From contig WFRP01000222.1 in the NCBI GenBank assembly GCA_015486505.1, positions 1 to 11,700 of the forward strand: a DNA stretch of 11,700 nucleotides. The letters are read 5' to 3'. Every line of letters begins with the position of its first letter. Position 1 is the first letter of the stretch. Positions 5,211 through 11,700 of the stretch are shown here, in pieces. The notes under the pieces were generated by a model. It did not search any database, was not told the origin of the DNA, and worked only from the letters and a program-made list of their open reading frames with translations. Both the position numbers and the translations under genes were made by a program. The stretch comes from Pseudomonadota bacterium. GTDB taxonomy: Bacteria; Desulfobacterota; Anaeroferrophillalia; Anaeroferrophillales; Tharpellaceae.

Positions 5211-6758
5211 TTATTCCAGGCGCGGAAACAGGGATTTTCCTTTAACAACTTCGACTCCGGTCGCAAGCCGGCCCCAGGTAAAAACCTCAGGGCCGCTCTG
5301 TTCAGTCGGACTTTTCTGGCCAAGCTGAACCGCCATCTGCCGGGTTTTTTCCGGCATAATCGGGTTCAGGTAGAGACTTAAAAGCCTTAAACTCTCTAAA
5401 ACACAGTAGAGTACCTGGTCAAGTTCCGCGGCTTTGCTTTCATCTTTGGCCAGAGCCCAGGGCGCCTGCTCATCAATAAAACGATTACATTTTTCAACCA
5501 GACGCCAAGCCGCGGCCAGCATTTTATGAAAAGCAAGATCGTTGACCGCCATAGCGACCTCACGCCGAACTTCATCATTTAACCCGGCAAACTCCTGATA
5601 ATGCGCACTGTCACAGTCGGGCGCCGGGATAATCCGCTGCCGGTATTTTTTCACCATTGAAACCGTGCGGCTTAAAAGATTGCCGAGATCATTGGCCAGT
5701 TCACTGTTAATCCGACCTTTGAGCGCGGTCTGGGAAAAATCACCATCCAGACCGAAAGGCACCTCACGCAAAAGGAAATAGCGAAAAGCATCAACCCCGA
5801 ATTCCGCCACCACGGTTTCCGGATCAACAACATTGCCGAGCGATTTCGACATCTTTTCGCCCTCAACCGTCCACCAGCCATGGGCAAAGACCTTGTTCGG
5901 TAACGGCAAGTCGGCGGCAAAGAGAAAGGTCGGCCAGTATACCGTATGAAAACGCAGGATATCTTTGCCGATAAGATGGATATCGGCAGGCCAGAGTTTC
6001 GCGAAACGCTCCATATCATCGGGAAAACCGGCAGCTGTCAGATAATTAATCAGGGCGTCAAACCAGACATAGATAACGTGACTATCATCATCCGGAACCG
6101 GAATGCCCCAACTGAAACTGCTGCGGCTGATACTCAGATCCCGCAGGTCTTCACGCAGGAAACCTGAAATCTCGTTCAGTTTGCCCTGGGGCCGGATAAA
6201 ATCCGGCTGCTCTTCGAGATAGTCGAGCAGACGTTGCTGAAAAGCCGACATTTTGAAGAAATAGCTCTCTTCCCTGACCCGTTCCGCCGGCCGTTTGCAC
6301 TCGGGACAGTTGCCGTTTTCCAGCTGCGCCTCGGTCCAGAAGGTTTCACAAGGGACACAGTACCAGTCTTCATAGTGGCCGAGATAGATATTCTCTGAGT
6401 CCTGCGCTTTGACCCGCTCATAAAAGGCATGGACCGCCCGGTGATGACGGGCCTCACTCGTGCGGATAAAATCATCGTGAGAAATATTTAAAACTTGCCA
6501 GAGATGGATATAGCGCTTAACCACATCGTCAACCAACTCCTTCGGAGTCAAACCTTTGGCGGTGGCGCTTTTCTCAATTTTCAGACCATGCTCATCGGTT
6601 CCGGTAAGAAAAAAAACCTCTTTCCCTGAAAGACGCTGATAGCGGGCAACCACATCCGCCGCAATCGTCGTATAGGCGTGCCCGATATGGGGCACATCAT
6701 TGACATAATAAATCGGTGTTGTAATATAATAAATTTTACTATTCTCTTCGACACTCAT
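5211..6758 (-). CDS. metG: Methionyl-tRNA synthetase
   Basis: Predicted 515-residue class I aminoacyl-tRNA synthetase that attaches methionine to elongator and initiator tRNA. The nucleotide-binding motif HIGH is at 24-27 within TTPIYYVNDVPHIGHAYTT, and KMSKS is at 302-306. One zinc knuckle is formed by Cys134, Cys137, Cys151 and Cys154 in the connective-peptide domain. The anticodon-binding helical region follows (SLYLNPIMPEKTRQMA near residues 455-475). The protein ends after that domain, so the C-terminal dimerising tRNA-binding domain found in many MetG proteins (about 650 residues) is absent; I did not see a separate copy in the window. ATG 6758 overlaps the stop of ricT (ATGA), implying coupled translation. 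Full length for the short-type MetG. Confidence 0.97.
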   Translation of the reverse strand: MSVEENSKIYYITTPIYYVNDVPHIGHAYTTIAADVVARYQRLSGKEVFFLTGTDEHGLKIEKSATAKGLTPKELVDDVVKRYIHLWQVLNISHDDFIRTSEARHHRAVHAFYERVKAQDSENIYLGHYEDWYCVPCETFWTEAQLENGNCPECKRPAERVREESYFFKMSAFQQRLLDYLEEQPDFIRPQGKLNEISGFLREDLRDLSISRSSFSWGIPVPDDDSHVIYVWFDALINYLTAAGFPDDMERFAKLWPADIHLIGKDILRFHTVYWPTFLFAADLPLPNKVFAHGWWTVEGEKMSKSLGNVVDPETVVAEFGVDAFRYFLLREVPFGLDGDFSQTALKGRINSELANDLGNLLSRTVSMVKKYRQRIIPAPDCDSAHYQEFAGLNDEVRREVAMAVNDLAFHKMLAAAWRLVEKCNRFIDEQAPWALAKDESKAAELDQVLYCVLESLRLLSLYLNPIMPEKTRQMAVQLGQKSPTEQSGPEVFTWGRLATGVEVVKGKSLFPRLE

Positions 6759-7903
6759 GACGTTTGCTTTTTCCTCTTGTCTCGGTTTTTATCGTTGCGG
6801 GGGCCTTTACCGGAGCGCGGCCCTCTTCTGCCTGAATTTTTCGCGCGGTTTTTGCCGGAACCGCTTGTTTTCGGGCCGCCGCCCTGCGCCCCTGAATTTT
6901 TGGGGCCGCCATCCTTCTGACCGCCATCCTGCCGGGCGCTGTCCGGTTGGCCACTATCCTGCCGACCCGAGGCTTCGGAGACATTGCCCGGAGCCGCCGA
7001 ATCCCGGGAACCGGAATCTTTTGCCGCCGTTAAAGTCTCAGCCGGAAAATTTTCTCGAGATTGCCCTTCCGCTTTTTCGGCCCGCGGCAACGGCCGGGAA
7101 GTTGCCTTACGCGATGAATTATCCTTTTCCCCGGCCCCGTCTTCTGCATCGACTAACTTTTTATTTTCCTGAGTTTGCTTGCCGGCGGAGCCACTATCGG
7201 AATTTTTACCGCTCCGCCGGCGGCCGTTACCGCCCCTGCGGGCGCCGCCCGCGCGGCTGTAATTATCATATTCATAGCCCAGGCAACACATCAACCGGCC
7301 GCAGATCCCGGAAATTTTCATCGGGTTCAAGGCCAGATTCTGTTCCTTGGCCATCTTGACGGTAACCGGGGCAAAGGTTGAAAGAAACGCGGAACAGCAG
7401 AGTTCCCGGCCGCAGATCCCGACCCCGCCCAACATCCCGGCGGCATCACGAATCCCGATCTGCCGCATCTCGACCCGAATATGTAAGGTATGGGCAAGTT
7501 CCTTGACCAGTTCGCGGAAATCAACCCGATTCTCGGCGGTAAAATAGAAGACTATCCGGCTACCGTCGTGCATCAGCTCGGCCCGCACCAGTTTCATCTT
7601 CAACCTGAAAAATTTGATCTTCTCCCGGCAGATTTCAGCCACTTCAAGTTCACGCTGAGCATTCTCTTTTAATTTTGCGAAATCATCTTCGCGGGCCTTG
7701 CGCAAAACCTTTTTCACGCTCGCGACCGGCACCCCATCAGGCAGTTCGGCATTCTCCGGCGCAACCACGACCTGCCCCATATTTACCCCGCGGTCGGTTT
7801 CCACCACAACCTTATCATTAACCTTCAGATGTAAAGCTCCGACCTCAAAACAGTAGACCCGGCGGGAGCAACGAAAAGAGATCCCGGCATAACGTTTATC
7901 CAT
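6755..7903 (-). CDS. ricT: PSP1/RicT (YaaT) family protein with long disordered tail
   Basis: Predicted 382-residue cytoplasmic protein. Residues 1-215 match the PSP1 family, whose Bacillus member RicT (YaaT) works in a complex carrying [4Fe-4S] clusters that affects RNase Y activity and developmental regulation. The hallmark cysteine pairs are present: GICGRELCC (Cys164, 169, 170) and GICGRLMCC (Cys201, 206, 207). From about residue 216 to the end the sequence is low-complexity, rich in Gly, Ser, Arg, Lys, Asp and Gln, with imperfect short repeats (312-354, such as RQDSGQPDSARQDGGQ) and a strongly basic end. It is expected to be disordered and possibly RNA-binding. ATG 7903 lies 18 bp after holB with AGAGG upstream. 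The partners RicA and RicF are not in this window. The tail contributes about 45% of the length. Confidence 0.9.
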   Translation of the reverse strand: MDKRYAGISFRCSRRVYCFEVGALHLKVNDKVVVETDRGVNMGQVVVAPENAELPDGVPVASVKKVLRKAREDDFAKLKENAQRELEVAEICREKIKFFRLKMKLVRAELMHDGSRIVFYFTAENRVDFRELVKELAHTLHIRVEMRQIGIRDAAGMLGGVGICGRELCCSAFLSTFAPVTVKMAKEQNLALNPMKISGICGRLMCCLGYEYDNYSRAGGARRGGNGRRRSGKNSDSGSAGKQTQENKKLVDAEDGAGEKDNSSRKATSRPLPRAEKAEGQSRENFPAETLTAAKDSGSRDSAAPGNVSEASGRQDSGQPDSARQDGGQKDGGPKNSGAQGGGPKTSGSGKNRAKNSGRRGPRSGKGPRNDKNRDKRKKQTS

Positions 7904-7921
7904 CTATAAAAAACCTCTATT

Positions 7922-8944
7922 TTATTCGGCGCTGCCGAAAATAATTCCGGTAAAAAAAGCGTCAAAAGCCAATTTAATATTTACATTTATCCCCTGAGCC
8001 CGTTCCAGGGCCAGAAGTCGTTGGCGAATTGCCAAAATCCGCGACTCACCCAGACCGGCAAAAGCGGCAGCTTCAGCCGACCAACCCGCCGCTGAAACCG
8101 CGGCCCCCCGGTCTATCGTTAAACCCCGGTCCGCCAGCAACGCATCATGAAGGAAACTGCGCAACAGAAAAAAAACCAGCTCGCGTTCTTCAAATTGAGC
8201 CGTCATCTCGGCCAGGTCAAGAGCCGCGAGAATGGTCAACCGGGGCAGACGGCTGAATTTTCCGATAAATTCACGCGCCCAGACAAGATTTTCTTCAACC
8301 TGAAAAAACCGGGCCCGCCCCATACTCCCGCCGGACCAGACCGCGGCCGCCGCCCGGACCTCAGCGCTGCTCATTCCAGCTTCTTCCTCGGTTTCGGCCT
8401 CAGCCTCCTGCAGTTTAAGAATTTCCTCGATTATCGCGGGCGCCAGAGTCACAAACTGCAGGCGCAGACAACGGGACAGAATTGTTGCCAACAGCAGATG
8501 ATGCCGGTGACTTAAAAGCATAAAAAGAGCGGCCGGCGGCGGCTCTTCCAGGGTTTTCAAAAGGGCGTTTGCGGCGGTCTCGTTGAGTTTATGAGCATCC
8601 TCAATAATCACAATCCGGCGCTCCCCCACCAAGGGAGAATAACTGATAAAATCCTGAATTTCAGTAACCTGATTTATTTTTATCTGCTGATTCTCAGCCG
8701 CGATCAGCAGCATATCCGGATAGAGCTGACGCTGAATCTGAATACAGGCCGGACAACGGCCGCAGGCATCGCCATTTACCGGCTCACGACAACTTAAAGC
8801 CTGAGCCAGCAGCTTTGCCGCCAGATTTTTGCCGACGCCCTGGGGTCCGGCAAAGAGCAGGGTTTGCGGGACCCGGGCACAGTTTACCATATCAAACAGC
8901 CGGTCACGGGCCTGATCCTGGCCTAAGAGGTCGGATAACGGCAT
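7922..8944 (-). CDS. holB: DNA polymerase III delta' subunit
   Basis: Predicted 340-residue AAA+ clamp-loader subunit, which helps open the beta sliding clamp and load it on primed DNA. The P-loop region reads GPQGVGKN at 33-40. The usual Thr/Ser after Lys is Asn, so ATP binding is probably impaired, which suits delta' as the non-hydrolysing stator. A zinc-binding set Cys52, Cys61, Cys64, Cys67 is intact. The Walker B-like segment IVIIEDAHKL is at 111-120, NALLKTLEEPP at 126-136, and the SRC motif at 157-159 should present the arginine finger to a neighbouring subunit. The C-terminal half is less conserved, as usual for holB. Its ATG lies 3 bp after the tmk stop, an arrangement widely conserved in bacteria. 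Confidence 0.93.
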   Translation of the reverse strand: MPLSDLLGQDQARDRLFDMVNCARVPQTLLFAGPQGVGKNLAAKLLAQALSCREPVNGDACGRCPACIQIQRQLYPDMLLIAAENQQIKINQVTEIQDFISYSPLVGERRIVIIEDAHKLNETAANALLKTLEEPPPAALFMLLSHRHHLLLATILSRCLRLQFVTLAPAIIEEILKLQEAEAETEEEAGMSSAEVRAAAAVWSGGSMGRARFFQVEENLVWAREFIGKFSRLPRLTILAALDLAEMTAQFEERELVFFLLRSFLHDALLADRGLTIDRGAAVSAAGWSAEAAAFAGLGESRILAIRQRLLALERAQGINVNIKLAFDAFFTGIIFGSAE

Positions 8945-8947
8945 ATT

Positions 8948-9649
8948 TTACTCAACCTGCTCCAACTGTAAGATCCGCCGCGAAAACTCCTGCCAGACCG
9001 CATTATGCAACTCAGCCGGCGGCCGGGCGGCATCCAGAACCGAAAAACGCTCTTTTGCAACCGCGGCCAGATGGAGAAAACCGGCCCGCACCTGTTCATG
9101 AAACTTGAGCTGCCGCCGTTCAAAACGATCCGCGACGCCGACAGCGGCGGTTTCAAGGTTACGCTGCCGCGCCCTTTTTAAGCCGATTTCCGCCGGGCAA
9201 TCCAGCAGAAAGGTAAGCCTGGGCCAGTAAGCGCCAACCACCAGTCGATTCAGCATCTCGATATTTTCAAGCGCGACCGCCGCGCCGACTCCGGCGGCCG
9301 TTGCGGCAAACCCCTGATAAACCCAGGTGGAATCAATAAAACGATCCAGTAACACAATCTCACCCCGTTTTAAGGCCGGACCGATGACCCGGCGACAATG
9401 CTCACGCCGGTCGGCAAGATAGAGCAGTAACTCGGTCAGGGCGTCAGGATCATGATTTGGGTCGAGCAGCAATTCCCGCAGATGTTCCCCCAGCCGCGTG
9501 GCTCCGGGCTCACGCGAAACCACAACCTTGTGCTCAAGTTTGCGTAAGCGCTCAGCCAGCAAGGCTATCTGGGTTGATTTTCCACAACCTTCGATCCCCT
9601 CGAAAGTGAGCAAAACTCCGGCTGACAAATTTTCCGACGTCTCAGCCAT
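8948..9649 (-). CDS. tmk: Thymidylate kinase
   Basis: Predicted 233-residue cytoplasmic kinase that phosphorylates dTMP to dTDP, the last committed step toward dTTP. The P-loop FEGIEGCGKST is at 16-26, SREPGATRLGE at 45-55, the DRF motif (Asp102-Arg103-Phe104) lies in DRFIDSTWVYQG, and an arginine-rich lid (LKRARQRN) is near 157-164. The first ten residues precede the core fold and are not conserved to my eye. A GGGGAG ribosome site lies inside the end of the upstream transglycosylase gene, whose TGA is one base before this ATG. With nrdJ, this makes the window rich in DNA-precursor functions, though the two genes are on opposite strands and not co-transcribed. Confidence 0.95.
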   Translation of the reverse strand: MAETSENLSAGVLLTFEGIEGCGKSTQIALLAERLRKLEHKVVVSREPGATRLGEHLRELLLDPNHDPDALTELLLYLADRREHCRRVIGPALKRGEIVLLDRFIDSTWVYQGFAATAAGVGAAVALENIEMLNRLVVGAYWPRLTFLLDCPAEIGLKRARQRNLETAAVGVADRFERRQLKFHEQVRAGFLHLAAVAKERFSVLDAARPPAELHNAVWQEFSRRILQLEQVE

Positions 9650-9650
9650 T

Positions 9651-10511
9651 TCAGCGTAAGCTCCCCGCCAGCGCCACTACAGTCTGACAATAAAGTTGGC
9701 TGTGGTTGTAAGTCCAGACAACTTTCTCCTGCTTTTTGACGCTCATCCCCGACCGCCAGCCGTGCGTTTTAAGATAATTGGCGACACTTGCCGCCGCATC
9801 CTTGAAATCGTAAAGGTCAATCCGGCCATCACCGTTGCCGTCGACCGCGTAACTTAAACAACTGCTGGGAATAAATTGACAAACCCCGAAAGCGCCGGCC
9901 CAGGAGCCCTTGACCTTTTCAACCTCAAGCCGGTCGTTAAGCCGCAGCAGGGCGACTAATTGCGTATAACCCCAGGCCGCTTTTTTTCGCGCCCTTTTTT
10001 TGAGCCAGTCATAGTTTAAATCAGGGTAATCAACCTTTAACTTTCGGTAAACCTGCCGCAGATATTTTTCCTGATCACAGGCGGCCAGCGAAGTAAAAAC
10101 TTTAAGTAAAGGGTAGCGGCCCGGATAACGGCCGAAATCTGATTCAATCAGAAAAATCGCTGTAATCACGGAGCTTTCGACCCCGAATCGACGCGTTACC
10201 GACACCAGCCATTCCCGATTTCGGTCAAGAAAAACCTGGGCCTTCCGCACTGATGCCGGAGCCAGAAAACGCTCATAGGCCGCCTTATATTCAACCTGTT
10301 TCAGGTTTTTGCCGATTATCCCGATATCAACCTTAAGCCCGGATTTTTTCCCCGGACAAATCCGGGCCAGCAACACCTTATCAACTTTTTTTTCGCCGCT
10401 CAGGCGCTGACAGAGACTCGAATCAGCCGCCGGAGCCGGATCGGCGGCCAGGAACAGGCAAAGAAGAAAAAGCAGCAGACGCCATTGAAAAAATTTATTC
10501 ACATTTATCAT
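9651..10511 (-). CDS. MltB-like periplasmic lytic transglycosylase
   Basis: Predicted 286-residue exported enzyme that cleaves peptidoglycan between MurNAc and GlcNAc, forming 1,6-anhydro ends. The start at ATG 10511 gives a typical signal peptide (MINVNKFFQWRLLLFLLCLF) with likely cleavage after PAPA. A longer start at 10547 adds twelve residues that spoil this and collides with a promoter candidate. No lipobox is evident, so it is probably soluble in the periplasm. The catalytic Glu is in FLIESDFG (residue 123 from this start). GAFGVCQFIPSS and SVANYLKTHGW are classic MltB/SLT_2 signatures, and DGNGDGRIDLYDF resembles the calcium-binding EF-hand loop of MltB. No C-terminal peptidoglycan-binding domain is seen. 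First gene of the operon, one base before tmk. Confidence 0.9.
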   Translation of the reverse strand: MINVNKFFQWRLLLFLLCLFLAADPAPAADSSLCQRLSGEKKVDKVLLARICPGKKSGLKVDIGIIGKNLKQVEYKAAYERFLAPASVRKAQVFLDRNREWLVSVTRRFGVESSVITAIFLIESDFGRYPGRYPLLKVFTSLAACDQEKYLRQVYRKLKVDYPDLNYDWLKKRARKKAAWGYTQLVALLRLNDRLEVEKVKGSWAGAFGVCQFIPSSCLSYAVDGNGDGRIDLYDFKDAAASVANYLKTHGWRSGMSVKKQEKVVWTYNHSQLYCQTVVALAGSLR

Positions 10512-10553
10512 CCAGGTAATAATTAACACATAGGCCGGGATCGGCAATCTTTG

Positions 10554-10562
10554 ATATTAGCA
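10554..10562 (-). promoter_or_regulatory. Candidate extended -10 promoter of the seven-gene operon
   Basis: On the minus strand TGC-TAATAT forms an extended -10 element, with a start expected near 10547 and a 36-nt leader before ATG 10511. No good -35 is present 17 bases upstream, which extended -10 promoters can tolerate. This also argues against the longer start of the first gene. Confidence 0.35.
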
Positions 10563-10591
10563 ACAAGTCAGAAAAAAATCCATAAAAATAC

Positions 10592-10620
10592 TTGAACTTG
10601 TCTGCACAATTTGCTAGTAA
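10592..10620 (+). promoter_or_regulatory. Candidate cheX promoter
   Basis: TTGAAC (10592-10597) and TAGTAA (10615-10620) are 17 bases apart, with TGC directly before the -10 (extended -10 style). Both hexamers are imperfect. A start near 10627 would place the whole hairpin repeat unit (10690-10824) in the cheX leader. Confidence 0.35.
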
Positions 10621-10689
10621 GTCGATGTTCCTTGAGTTTTTTTTAGAAATGCCCAAACATTAAATTTACAAGTGCTCTGAAGTTTTGAT

Positions 10690-10824
10690 TAATGCGGGAA
10701 CAAATCCCGCAACCAAAAAGAAGGTTTTCGGCCCGCACCCAGGGGCACTTCCGATGGTCGCAAATAAGTACTCTTATCAGATCATTTTCTTGTTTTTTCA
10801 AACCGAAAATAACCTGTAAGGTAC
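10690..10824 (+). repeat. Single multi-hairpin repeat unit upstream of cheX
   Basis: This 135-bp copy belongs to the same family as the arrays at both window ends, in + orientation, bounded by TAA at 10690-10692 and followed by TAA at 10825-10827. It has the GCGGGA/TCCCGC hairpin, the extra segment GGGCACTTCCGATGG also present in the third left unit, ATAAG/CTTAT, and a changed inner hairpin (ATTTTC...GTTT with AAAC...GAAAAT). Removing it restores TTTTGATTAAATTTTCCCC. It ends 19 bases before the cheX ribosome site. Confidence 0.88.
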
Positions 10825-10859
10825 TAAATTTTCCCCACATAAGCCAAGGAGATCAGCCC

Positions 10860-11321
10860 GTGGATGTACGTTACATCAACCCTTTTATCGAAGGCACCAT
10901 TAATGTTCTGAAAACCATGGCATTCATAGCCTCAAAACCCGGCAAACCCTATATAAAAAAGGACCCGACGGCAACCGGTGATATTACCGGCATCATCGGG
11001 CTGGCCGGGGATAAAAACGGATCGCTTTCAATAACTTTCACCTTCCCCTGCATCAAGGCTGTTCTCGAAAAAATGCTCGGTGAGGTACATGATGAGCTCA
11101 ATGCCGATGTCCACGATGCCGTCGGTGAACTGACCAATATGATCTGCGGTGATGCCCGGAAAAAACTTGAAGCCCAGAACATCAATCTGACCGCCGGAAT
11201 CCCCACCATTATTACCGGGGAGAATCACACCATCACCCATGTCACCAAATCGGCGATTGTCGCCCTGCCTTTCACCACCGATTTCGGCAATTTCTCCCTC
11301 GAATTTGCCTTTATCGATTAA
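10860..11321 (+). CDS. cheX: CheX-family chemotaxis phosphatase
   Basis: Predicted 153-residue cytoplasmic protein of the CheX/CheC/FliY family, which dephosphorylates CheY-P or related response regulators. The active-site pattern, Glu and Asn three residues apart, is seen in AVGELTNMICGDARKKL (near residues 82-98); one such motif is expected for CheX, while CheC has two. The N-terminal INPFIEGTINVLKTM is also typical. Start is GTG 10860, fixed by AAGGAG at 10846-10851 with an 8-base spacer; the frame is open further upstream only because it runs through the hairpin repeat. No other chemotaxis or response-regulator gene is adjacent, so its partner is unknown; orphan CheX proteins are frequent in delta-type bacteria. 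Followed by a T-run and a long hairpin. Inverted repeat copies flank it on both sides. Confidence 0.9.
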   Translation: MDVRYINPFIEGTINVLKTMAFIASKPGKPYIKKDPTATGDITGIIGLAGDKNGSLSITFTFPCIKAVLEKMLGEVHDELNADVHDAVGELTNMICGDARKKLEAQNINLTAGIPTIITGENHTITHVTKSAIVALPFTTDFGNFSLEFAFID

Positions 11322-11335
11322 ATTTTTTTAGCTGT

Positions 11336-11380
11336 AAGCTGTAAACCGTAAGTTGAAAAGAAACTTACAACTTACAGCTT
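11336..11380 (+). terminator. Long imperfect hairpin after cheX
   Basis: A 19-nt arm (11336-11354) pairs with 11362-11380 at 16 of 19 positions around a 7-nt loop; only a three-base internal block (ACC against AAC) is unpaired. It lies 14 bases after the cheX stop, preceded by TTTTTTT at 11324-11330 on the + strand. There is no T-run after it. The internal GCTGTAA/GTAAGTT reiteration suggests it could also be a separate intergenic repeat type. Confidence 0.5.
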
Positions 11381-11395
11381 ATAATTTGCAGTTTA

Positions 11396-11700
11396 GTACC
11401 TTACAGGTTATTTTCTGCACCAAAAAACAAGATTTAATAATCAGAAAATGTTCTGATAAGAGTACTTATTTGCGGGCCGAAAACTTTCTTTTGGGTTGCG
11501 GGATAGTTCCCGCATTAGTACCTTACAGGTTATTTTCTGTACCAAAAAACAAGATTTAATAATCAGAAAATGTTCTGATAAGAGTACTTATTTGCGGGCC
11601 AGCGGTTTACCCTTGGGGTACGGACCGAAAAAGCCCGATTGGGTTGCGGGATTTGTTCCCGCATTAGTACCTTACAGGTTATTTTCGGTTTGAAAAAACC
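11396..11700 (-). repeat. Inverted tandem array of the multi-hairpin repeat (runs off the window)
   Basis: Two full units, 11396-11517 (122 bp) and 11518-11666 (149 bp), and the first 34 bases of a third (11667-11700) lie in orientation opposite to the left array and the 10690 unit. The block 11393-11474 is an exact reverse complement of the 82 bases shared by the first and third left units. The second unit differs by one base in that block and has a diverged version of the optional segment (TACCCCAAGGGTA). The cut third copy carries the GGTTTGAAAAAACC inner-hairpin type of the 10690 unit. TTTA (11392-11395) precedes the array. Confidence 0.9.

Noticed and set aside
4723..5328. 201-residue plus-strand frame opposite dciA and the end of metG
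   Set aside because: It has no recognisable domain and lies antisense to two conserved genes whose overlaps and spacing fit an operon.
6757..7381. Plus-strand frames opposite the ricT tail
   Set aside because: They mirror the repetitive GC-rich coding of the RicT C-terminus; the cysteine-motif core and operon context support the minus strand.
10692..10859. N-terminal extension of cheX from 10692
   Set aside because: It begins in the hairpin repeat. GTG 10860 has AAGGAG eight bases upstream and matches the CheX N-terminus.

Overview
The window reads like a chromosomal segment of a mid-GC Gram-negative bacterium, most likely from the Desulfobacterota/Desulfuromonadota (former Deltaproteobacteria). 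This rests on gene content and order: a compact tmk-holB-ricT(PSP1)-metG block with dciA and rsmI, a B12-dependent ribonucleotide reductase, a stand-alone CheX phosphatase and a periplasmic lytic transglycosylase. No rRNA or tRNA gene, CRISPR array, cas gene or transposase was seen.

Layout. Positions 1-390 hold three tandem copies of a 109-148 bp multi-hairpin repeat. They are inserted into one end of an older mobile-element remnant (1-9 plus 391-450). fluC (fluoride channel) follows at 558-935 (+). Positions 936-1505 hold a terminator-like hairpin, a strong promoter overlapped by two NrdR-box-like operators, and a complete 242-bp MITE with 14-bp inverted ends and an 8-bp target duplication. 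nrdJ is at 1506-3764 (+). Converging on it from the right is a seven-gene minus-strand operon, in transcription order mltB-like transglycosylase (10511-9651), tmk, holB, ricT, metG, dciA, rsmI (ending at 3824). Its genes are separated by at most 18 bp, and two junctions are ATGA overlaps. A divergent intergenic region (10548-10859) carries candidate promoters for both directions and one more copy of the hairpin repeat. cheX (10860-11321, +) follows, then a hairpin, then at least two full repeat copies and one cut copy in the opposite orientation up to the window end.

How the genes fit together. nrdJ and tmk make DNA precursors. holB (clamp loader delta') and dciA (replicative helicase loader) serve the replisome. 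metG and rsmI serve translation. ricT is a probable Fe-S regulator of RNA metabolism or regulatory protein traffic. The operon is housekeeping; the accessory signal lies in the intergenic DNA.

Most unusual content. At least seven copies of a non-coding, multi-hairpin repeat without terminal inverted repeats occur singly or in same-orientation tandem arrays. All external insertions have TTTA next to one end, and every complete copy ends in ATTA at the other. This pattern suggests non-autonomous passengers of a single-strand (HUH/Y1, IS200/IS605-type) transposase. The left array appears to have inserted into a MITE end just inside its terminal repeat, and the empty site can be reconstructed inside this window from the intact MITE at 1132-1373.
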